From contig NZ_SNTY01000036.1 of NCBI RefSeq assembly GCF_004377485.1, positions 62,001-126,000 on the forward strand: 64,000 nt of DNA. Reading direction: 5' to 3'. The notes beneath the pieces were generated by a model, which saw only the letters and a program-made list of their open reading frames with translations, did not search any database and had not been told where the DNA came from. Numbering within the stretch: position 1 is the first letter of the stretch; every line of letters begins with the position of its first letter. This DNA comes from Alkanindiges illinoisensis (GTDB taxonomy: Bacteria > Pseudomonadota > Gammaproteobacteria > Pseudomonadales > Moraxellaceae). The translations under genes and the position numbers were made by a program. This document shows positions 25,060-33,400 of this stretch, one piece after another.

Positions 25060-27735
25060 ATGCGCAGGCCTTGGCATTTTAAAACACTGGTTAGCACAAC
25101 AATGATAAAAACGACTGGGCTAACCGGCCTCCTGTTACTGGTCACTCAGGCAGTTCAAGCCCTGCCGGTTCCCGGTAGCCAGATTACCAATATTGCCAGT
25201 GGTGATTATGTCGATGAACAGGGCAATGTACAGGTTATCAATTCCAATCCGGTATCGCTGACCATCCAGAAAGTCTATGCACTCACCCTGCAACAAAACC
25301 AGCAGCAGGTTGCAACTTTGGGCGCGCCGGTGGCCTTCCCGCATTTACTCACCAACACTGGTAATAGTGCGGACCAGTATTTGCTGACCCTGACCCAGCT
25401 AAGTTCAGCCTTTAATATGACGGGCCTGTCGGTCTATGCCGACCGCAATCAGGATGGCGTTGCTGATGACAATGTCAACCTGAACAATACGCAGGTAAGT
25501 CTGGAATCCGGTGAGTCGCTGGCCGTAGTGGTGGTGGGTTCAGTGCCGGTTAATAGCACTGCCGCCAGTCAGTCCAGCATTACCCTGCAAGCCACCAGCC
25601 AGCAAAATCCAGCCTTAAACCAGCTGGTCACCGATGTGGTCACTGTGGTGGATCAGGCGGTGATTAATGTCACCAAGTCACAAAGCATTAGCAGTGGCAG
25701 CAATGGTGCCATTATTACTTATACCTTTACCTATACCAATACCGGAACTGCGGCCGGACGTTTGTCCCTGACAGACCTGTTAAATGCCTCGCTGCAATAT
25801 CAGACGGGCAGTGCAGTTTGGTCGAGCGGCACTACCTTAACCGATGCCGATGACAATGAAGGCACGGTAAATGCTAGCAATACGGGCATTAGCTATCGAT
25901 TGGTAGGCAGTAGCCAGATTGAGTTTGGGCTGGACAGCATTGCCCCATTAACCAGTGGTTCGGTGAGCTTTAAGGCCGCGGTTCGTAGTACGGCCGACAA
26001 GAAAATTCCCAATACCGGCAGCTATAGCCAGTATAACGGCACTAACACCACGCCAGTAAAAACCACCACCACCAATACCGTGGTGTTTACCCGTCAGGAT
26101 CAGCTGGGTGTGGTGCTTAACAATAACTCACTCTCCAGCAGTAATAATGGCAATCCGGCCAGTAGCCCGCACAACCTGATTGTTAAAGACGGGGCAGTGG
26201 CTGGACAAGACATCAGCTTTGACAACTATGTCTGGAATACTGGCAACACCAGCGATACCTATAATTTAAGTTATTCAGCCAGCAATCTGCCTGCCTGTGC
26301 GCAAGTGCAGTTTTTTGCTGCTGATGGCAGAAGCCCGCTGAACGATAGCAATGGTGATGGACTGGTTGATACCGGGGCGCTGGCGAGTGGTCAGGCCCGC
26401 CTGATCAAGGTGATAGTGATTACCACGCCCACCTGTAGCAGCAATAATGTGATCAATATTGATGTACAGGCACGTTCGGCCACCAACAGCACAGTGTCTG
26501 ATCCGGTGCGCAACCAGATCAACCAGATTGCCAGTCAGGGCGCTACCGATTTGACCAATGGTAACGGCAGCGGTACTGGCGTTGGTAACATTGATAACAA
26601 TGGCAGTGCATGGCTGGCCAAGTCTGTAGTGGCGGGACAAAGTACTGCCTTTCCACTGGTGATTAATAACACGGGAAGCAGTAGCAATAATTACAACTTA
26701 ATTGTCTCAGCTAGTGCCATTAGCCTGAATACGCTAAATACAGCCAGCAGCCTGCCCACGGGCTGGGATGTCAAGTTTTATAACGGGGACGCCAGTTGTA
26801 CGACGCTGGGCCAGCAAATTGTTAATTCCGGCACTATAGCCGCTGGAGCCAGCAAGACCTACTGTGCGGTGGTGAGTGCCCCAGTGAATGCGTCACAAAC
26901 GGTATTGCCGCTGTGGTTTGCCATTACTTCGCCAGTCAACGGGCAGGGTGATGTCATCAAGGATCAGGTTAATTTGCCGCAGGCACGTCGTCTTGAGCTG
27001 ACCAATGACCAGCAGGGTCAGGTACGCGCAGGCGGCACCACGGTTTATTTGCATACCTTAAAAAATACCGGGGCAGTGACCGAAGGCCAGAATACCGGTG
27101 ATGTGTTGCTAAGCCTGCAAGCCTTGAATGTCAATGACGGCTTTAGCTATACCTTATATTTTGATGCCAACAATAATGGTTTGCTCGATAGTGGTGATCC
27201 CATCGTTAGTGACTTGCACAGTATTGCAGGCAGTGGATTAAGCCCCAGTCATTCCGTGCAATTACTGGTCAAGGTACAGGCCCCCGCTACGGCTACCAAT
27301 GGCATCCGCAGTCAGGTTCAACTGATCGTGACGCCCACTGGACAGGTGGCCGGACTGAGTGCCAGCAGCGTACAAAATACCGATACCACCACCGTAAACC
27401 CCAACCAGTTACGCCTGACCAAGGCACAAGCCAAGAATGAACTGTGTGCCAGCAGCAATTTTGCCAGTCTGACTTACAGCACCAGTGGCGTTCAGGTCAA
27501 ACCCAACCAGTGTGTAGTGTACCGCCTGACTGTGCGTAATGAAGGCGCTGAAGCAGTGGATGCCGTGGTAATTCAGGATATGGTTCCGGTATATACCACC
27601 CTGCTGACGCCACCGGGCGTGAGTGTCAGTCAGGGCAGTGCCAGCGCAAACAATGGTCAAATCATCGGTAATGTTGGTACTTTGCTGCCACAGCAGGATG
27701 CTTCGCTGTATTTCTCCATCCGGGTTAATCCTTAA
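25060..27735 (+). CDS. Exported DUF11-repeat surface protein, paralogue A (891 aa)
   Basis: Function not established. The N-terminus (M-R-R-P-W ... A-V-Q-A-L-P) is a signal peptide of about 35 residues. The mature part is Ser/Thr/Asn-rich, almost free of Cys, and built of beta-sandwich modules. A common N-terminal module (~35-195) starts P-G-S-Q-I-T-N-I-A-S-G; a DUF11/B_ant_repeat domain follows (~205-330); the last ~110 residues are another DUF11 unit with a Cys pair (near 792 and 818). Acidic Asp/Asn-Gly loops (D-R-N-Q-D-G-V-A-D-D near 128, D-S-N-G-D-G-L-V-D near 429, D-A-N-N-N-G-L-L-D near 702) look like calcium sites. Co-linear with the 898- and 904-aa proteins. GAGG lies 6 bases before the ATG. 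Confidence 0.85.
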   Translation: MRRPWHFKTLVSTTMIKTTGLTGLLLLVTQAVQALPVPGSQITNIASGDYVDEQGNVQVINSNPVSLTIQKVYALTLQQNQQQVATLGAPVAFPHLLTNTGNSADQYLLTLTQLSSAFNMTGLSVYADRNQDGVADDNVNLNNTQVSLESGESLAVVVVGSVPVNSTAASQSSITLQATSQQNPALNQLVTDVVTVVDQAVINVTKSQSISSGSNGAIITYTFTYTNTGTAAGRLSLTDLLNASLQYQTGSAVWSSGTTLTDADDNEGTVNASNTGISYRLVGSSQIEFGLDSIAPLTSGSVSFKAAVRSTADKKIPNTGSYSQYNGTNTTPVKTTTTNTVVFTRQDQLGVVLNNNSLSSSNNGNPASSPHNLIVKDGAVAGQDISFDNYVWNTGNTSDTYNLSYSASNLPACAQVQFFAADGRSPLNDSNGDGLVDTGALASGQARLIKVIVITTPTCSSNNVINIDVQARSATNSTVSDPVRNQINQIASQGATDLTNGNGSGTGVGNIDNNGSAWLAKSVVAGQSTAFPLVINNTGSSSNNYNLIVSASAISLNTLNTASSLPTGWDVKFYNGDASCTTLGQQIVNSGTIAAGASKTYCAVVSAPVNASQTVLPLWFAITSPVNGQGDVIKDQVNLPQARRLELTNDQQGQVRAGGTTVYLHTLKNTGAVTEGQNTGDVLLSLQALNVNDGFSYTLYFDANNNGLLDSGDPIVSDLHSIAGSGLSPSHSVQLLVKVQAPATATNGIRSQVQLIVTPTGQVAGLSASSVQNTDTTTVNPNQLRLTKAQAKNELCASSNFASLTYSTSGVQVKPNQCVVYRLTVRNEGAEAVDAVVIQDMVPVYTTLLTPPGVSVSQGSASANNGQIIGNVGTLLPQQDASLYFSIRVNP

Positions 27736-27762
27736 GGCGCTAGAGATTAAAGGTAATTAAGC

Positions 27763-30459
27763 ATGATCACTTGTAATACTAGAGCGACTTTTGGTTCCAG
27801 ACGGTTTTTATGGGCACAACTGGGCTTGCTGGCGTTAGGCATTGGCAGCCTGTTTTGTCACGATGCACATGCTGTACCGCTGGCCGGCACCATTATCAGT
27901 AACATGGCTATTGGTGAATATAAGGAAGAAGGCTCAAGCGTGGTACAAACCAGCCGCTCTAACCTGGTTCAAACCACCATTATTCCGGTGTATACCTTTA
28001 CCCTGACCGCCAACCGCAGCGTGCAAGCCAGTGCCGGACAACGGGTGTTTTTCCCCCATGAGCTCAGCAATACCGGCAATAGCACAGACCGCTATAATCT
28101 AACGCCTACCAATCTAAGCGGCGACAACTTTGACTACAACAATATGGTGGTGTATCTGGATGCCAACCGTGATGGTGTGCCCGATGGCAATGCGATTGGC
28201 AGTTATAGTCTGGCCGCTGGTGAATCAGTGGGCTTGCTGGTGGGCGCGACCATTCCAGCCGGTAGCAGTGATGCCGCAACTGGCGATGTTCAACTGACCG
28301 CCATTTCGCAGACTACTCTCCAGTCCAAGCAAAATATCGACCGCAGTACAGTCAGCAATCAGGCCGTAATTCTGGTGCGCAAATCATTTTCAGTAAATAC
28401 GGTCAACCAAAACCAGATTGTCACTGTGCGTCTGGATTATGAAAATCCCGGCGTGGTGGCGAGCGGACAGGTTAGCATAAGCGATACCCTTGACCCTGCG
28501 CAATTATCCTATGTAAGCGATGGCACCGAAAACTGGAATGGCCAGAGTGTTAATCCAGCCACTGGTAGTAATGATCCAACAGGGATTAATTATTATTTAA
28601 ATGGCAATACCATCAATGCGGTACTGAGCAGCGTTCCGGCGGGCGGTTCTGGTTTTATCCAGTTTAAGGTTAGGGTCAATCAGGCACTACCCGGCCGTAT
28701 TCCCAACACGGTACAGGTGAGCTACGACCACGACAATAGCGCGGCCACTACAGATATTAGCACCACCAGTAACACGGCAATTTTAACCATTAATCCCAGT
28801 TACGGCGTAGAAATCAATGGCATTTCTACCAGCGCCAGCAGTGCCGCAGCCGATAATCTGGTCATAGCACCTGCAGTGAGTTCTGGCAGTGAAATAATGT
28901 TTAGAAACTATGTGTGGAACACCGGCAATAGTGAAGACCGTTTTAACTTAAGCTTTACCAATGACACTTTCCCAACCCCGCATCAGGTAGAGTTTTACCG
29001 GGCCGATGGTGTGACGCCACTGCTGGACAGTAATGGTGATGGCATACCTGATACTGGCCTGTTGCAGGCCGGCGAAAAGCTGGAAATCGTGGTGAAGCTG
29101 CGTACACCCACGACATTTGCTGTGACGGCTGCAAGCAATTATAGCGTATCTCCACAGGCACAATCGCTGGGCGATCGCAGCAAAACTGATATCGTAGAAG
29201 ATCGTGGCAGTATCACCATTACTGATGCCAGCCGACTGGTGGATTTAACCAACAGCCCGGAAACCAACAACAACGGAACAGGCAACGGCAGTATCAAGAA
29301 TGCAGGCAATCCATGGAAAACCCTGACCGGAAGCTCATCGGGCACGGTAATTTTTCCATTGTCGGTCAAGCACACGGGGACGCCCACAGCGTATGCCTTG
29401 AGCGCGGATGCCGATGGCAATTTCAATACCGTGGATTTGCCGCAGGGTGTGGCTGCCATTCGTTTTTATCAGTCAACCAGCAATAGCTGCACGACGCTGG
29501 GCAGTGAAATCCAGCAAACCCGCCTGCTGGCTGATGGTGAAAGCCAGTTGTACTGCGCGGTCGTGACATTAAAGGCTGATGTGGCCACTGCCAGCAATAT
29601 TCCCGTATATTTCAAGGTGGCATCCAGCACTTATGTAAGCAGTAACAATGCCAGCAATCCTGGCTTTGATACCTTAATGAATGCCATCAACATCAGCAGC
29701 CTGAATAGTACCGGCAGCGTGGTATTAATGCCGGATCTGCGCGGACAGATTGCTCCCAATGGCACGATTGTCTATAGCCATAACCTGATTAATAACGGTG
29801 CAACAGCACTCAATGGCAACTATTATCTGGCGGTAACTAACGATCAGCCCGGTTTTGAAACCACCCTGTATTATGACCTCAACAACAATGGCCAGCTTGA
29901 TAGCACTGATTTGCTGATTAATGGCACCTATAACATTAATGGCAGCATGATTGCCGCAGGTGCCCAGTTGCGGATTTTTGCCAAGGTACAAAATACGGGC
30001 TACAGCGGGGTAGGGGTAGTCAATACCGGGACTATTACATTGCGTGATGCCAGTAATACGGTCATTGATGGGGTAACCGATATTACCACCGTGAGCGCGA
30101 CCCAGATTCGTCTGGCAAAACTCCAGGCAAAAGATGCCAATTGTGATGGCGTGGCCGAAGGCAGCTATACCGCTGCAACCTTAACCATTGGCCGTAATGC
30201 CAACGGCTCAGGGCAATGCGTGCTATACCGCCTGACCGTACAAAATCAGGGTGCACTCAATATTGGGGCGTTTAACTTCCGGGATACCACACCGGCCGCT
30301 ACCGTAATGGCCACTGCACCTGTATGCAGCAGTTGCACCGCAAATACCATCAGCGCGCCAGCCATCGGCCAGTCCGGCAGTATCAGTGGCACTGTTCCAG
30401 GCATTGCCAGCGGCGCAAGCCATGTTTTTGAATTCGGGGTGCGCTATGCCGGCCAATGA
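27763..30459 (+). CDS. Exported DUF11-repeat surface protein, paralogue B (898 aa)
   Basis: Second of three co-linear paralogues; function unknown. The signal peptide ends around residue 41 (H-A-V-P-L-A-G). The mature protein repeats the layout of its neighbour: N-terminal module (G-T-I-I-S-N-M-A-I-G...), DUF11 domain near 205-330, the shared F-Y-R-A-D-G-V-T-P-L-L-D segment near 410, and a C-terminal DUF11 module with Cys near 794 and 815. Calcium-like loops sit at matching places: D-A-N-R-D-G-V-P-D near 133, D-S-N-G-D-G-I-P-D near 422, D-L-N-N-N-G-Q-L-D near 705. It follows paralogue A after 27 bases, with AAAGG upstream, and abuts the next gene, so the three are probably one transcript. Confidence 0.85.
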   Translation: MITCNTRATFGSRRFLWAQLGLLALGIGSLFCHDAHAVPLAGTIISNMAIGEYKEEGSSVVQTSRSNLVQTTIIPVYTFTLTANRSVQASAGQRVFFPHELSNTGNSTDRYNLTPTNLSGDNFDYNNMVVYLDANRDGVPDGNAIGSYSLAAGESVGLLVGATIPAGSSDAATGDVQLTAISQTTLQSKQNIDRSTVSNQAVILVRKSFSVNTVNQNQIVTVRLDYENPGVVASGQVSISDTLDPAQLSYVSDGTENWNGQSVNPATGSNDPTGINYYLNGNTINAVLSSVPAGGSGFIQFKVRVNQALPGRIPNTVQVSYDHDNSAATTDISTTSNTAILTINPSYGVEINGISTSASSAAADNLVIAPAVSSGSEIMFRNYVWNTGNSEDRFNLSFTNDTFPTPHQVEFYRADGVTPLLDSNGDGIPDTGLLQAGEKLEIVVKLRTPTTFAVTAASNYSVSPQAQSLGDRSKTDIVEDRGSITITDASRLVDLTNSPETNNNGTGNGSIKNAGNPWKTLTGSSSGTVIFPLSVKHTGTPTAYALSADADGNFNTVDLPQGVAAIRFYQSTSNSCTTLGSEIQQTRLLADGESQLYCAVVTLKADVATASNIPVYFKVASSTYVSSNNASNPGFDTLMNAINISSLNSTGSVVLMPDLRGQIAPNGTIVYSHNLINNGATALNGNYYLAVTNDQPGFETTLYYDLNNNGQLDSTDLLINGTYNINGSMIAAGAQLRIFAKVQNTGYSGVGVVNTGTITLRDASNTVIDGVTDITTVSATQIRLAKLQAKDANCDGVAEGSYTAATLTIGRNANGSGQCVLYRLTVQNQGALNIGAFNFRDTTPAATVMATAPVCSSCTANTISAPAIGQSGSISGTVPGIASGASHVFEFGVRYAGQ

Positions 30460-30460
30460 G

Positions 30461-33400
30461 ATGAAAATGTTAAAGAATAATGTATCTGACCATGCCGCTA
30501 AACGAATAACCTTCGTTTTAGCCATGCTTTTAATGCTGATATCCAGTACAGCACAGGGTGTGATTCAGCGTAGCTTTGTGAACCTGAGCTTTGAATCAGT
30601 GCAAATTTCCAATGGTTCACCGTGCCGGGTCTATGCCTCGCAAGGTGCCAGTGTGCCCGGCTGGTCAACCACACATCCCAGCTATTCGGGAACAAATCGG
30701 GTTTTATGTCCGCCAGGGGTTAATGCCGGCGTTGACACCACCAGTGTTGCACCCATTATTGAGGTATGGAAAGGTCCACGCGATATTGATGGTGGCAGTG
30801 GCAATTGTACTGCCAATTCAGAAAATTGTATCAGTGCGCGTAGTGGCAGTCAGTTTGTTGAGCTCAATGCTGCTGCTTTGTCAGAAATCCGCCAGCAGGT
30901 TTGTCTGGAGAGTGGTGAAACAGTCGGCTGGAAATTTAGCCACAATGGTCGAAATACCACTGATGACAAAATGCGTTTTAAGGCAGGTACGCAGTCCATT
31001 GTTCAGGTCTCTACCTCTATTACCGGTACAGGTAGTGTGACTTCCTGTGATACAGGCAATTGTAGTACGCCACTATCGGCACGAACCACCATCACTGGTG
31101 ACTCACGCTGGGCTGATTATAGCGGAACATTTACTTCAAGCAGTTCTGCCAATACATACATTGGTTTTGAATCCCTGAATGGTTCTTCAACCTCAGGCAA
31201 CTTTCTGGATGATATTCAGGTTACCTTAAAGCCAGCGGTTGAATTCAAGCTGGCTAACTATGCACAAGTTGAAAATACGAGTAGTTCACCAACGGTTGAG
31301 GTTCAGGTCGTAGGAATTGTACCAGCTAACATTAATCTAAATTTTAGTATTGATCCAACCTCAACAGCCGTTATTGGTACTGACTACAAGATTTATAATG
31401 GTGTCAGTACCAGTTTTAATATTCCCTTGGCCGCTGGTGACTACAGTAGTGGTCATACGATTAGTATTCCGGTTGAGCTACTTAATAACAGCGTGGTTGA
31501 AGGTAGTCGCTTTTTTAAGGTAATTTTAACGCCGGATGCTACCAAATTTACCATCATGCCTACTAACTTCTGTACCAATACAGGTGGTAATGCAACATCG
31601 ACCTATAGCATTCAGGATGATGATATTGGTCTGCAACTGGAAAAAACATGGGTTAATGCCAGTGTTAATGATAGGGCTACTTTAACAACCACCGGTGGTG
31701 CTACCGGTGCTGCCAACATTAATTATGTCTCTACGGCTACCGCAGCCAATGTTGCCAATACTTCAAATACCATTATCATGGCTGCCGGTGCATCGCGTAC
31801 TTTGGCAGAAACCCTGAGTAGTTCAAACACTGGTGCCTATAGTGCTTCCAACTGGTCATGTAATGGAGGAAGCCTAAGTGGTTCGGTACTTACCACCTCG
31901 AGTGCTGATTACGGCAAGGTCATCAAGTGTAATGTAACCAATACACGCACTACCTCCTTGCAACTGGCTAAAACGTGGGGTGCCAATAGCGTAACCACAG
32001 ATAACGCTACTATCGGTGCCACAACGGGAGGTACCAATAATACAACCGCATTTACTACTCCTGGTGGAACTAATGCCAGCAGTGGTGCCCCAGTAGCAGT
32101 AGCCGTCGGTAATACCATTACCTTCCCTGCTGAAACAGGTACTAATATTGCCAACTACAATACAGTACTGAGCTGTACGGCAAATGGTGGTCCAACAGTT
32201 AATGCCTTAAGCGGGACCAATGGCCAGGCTAGCAATACATTGGTAATTGCTGCCGGCGATGCAGGTAAATCAATCGTTTGTACTTATAATAATACCCGCA
32301 AAAGTACAACCTTTCGATTAGCTAAAGCCTGGGCAGCCAATAGCCTCACTGGAAATGTGGCAAACATTGGGGCAACCACAGGGTTAACCAATAACACAGC
32401 TGCATTTACCAGTACAGCCAGTACGGCCACGAATGGTGCTGCAGTAACAGTTTATGCTGGTGAAACAGCAACCCTGCCTGCTGAAACTATGAGCTCAGGT
32501 ACACTTGCCAACTACACAACAGCGATCAATTGTAATGCAGGGATATTATCCGGTAACAATGGTCATTCAGTCGGCAACACCTTGACAATTACTGCCGCAG
32601 CCACCGCAACCAGTCCAATTACCTGTACTTATACCAATACTCGCAAGTCTGCCAGCCTGACCCTGCAAAAGATCTGGGCAAATGCCAAGCTCAATGATGC
32701 AGCAACTATTACGGCTACTGGCCTGACCAGCTTGTCGGCTGTTGCCAATACCGCCAGTGAAACTGATGCAGCAGCAGGGCAGACGGTCTATGCCGGTGAC
32801 AGCATTACATTGGGTGAAACATTTACCACAGGCAGTGCCACTAACTACAATGCCACTCTGGCGTGTACAGGTAATGCAACTGCACTGACTGGAACAACCC
32901 TAACGGTAAATCCGGCTGACACGGCGATTACCTGTACTTACACCAATGCGCGCCGTGCTGCTACATTAACCCTAAGTAAAATATGGTCTAGTGGTAGCAT
33001 TGCTGGAGATACTGCAACAGTTAGCAGTAGTGGTTTTGGCAATAATGCTACCTCGGGCACCTCAACTGCGACTGCTGCGGGTAATACCACCACTGGCACC
33101 AGTGTCACCGTGTATGCGGGTGAAACTGGCACCATTAGCGAAACTTTTGGTACCGGTACTGCCAGCAACTACAATGCCACGCTGGCCTGTAGTGGCAACA
33201 GTACTGCGCTGAGTGGCAATACCCTGACCATTAATCCTGCTGACACTGCCATTAGCTGTAGCTATACCAATACTGTTGCTGGCACTGACCTTGCCATTGA
33301 TAAGACTGGAACCAGCAGCGTGACGCAAGGCAACACTGTCAGCTATAGCATCAAGGTCTGGAATAAAGGGCCGGGTGTAGCCAGCAGCAGTACATTTACT

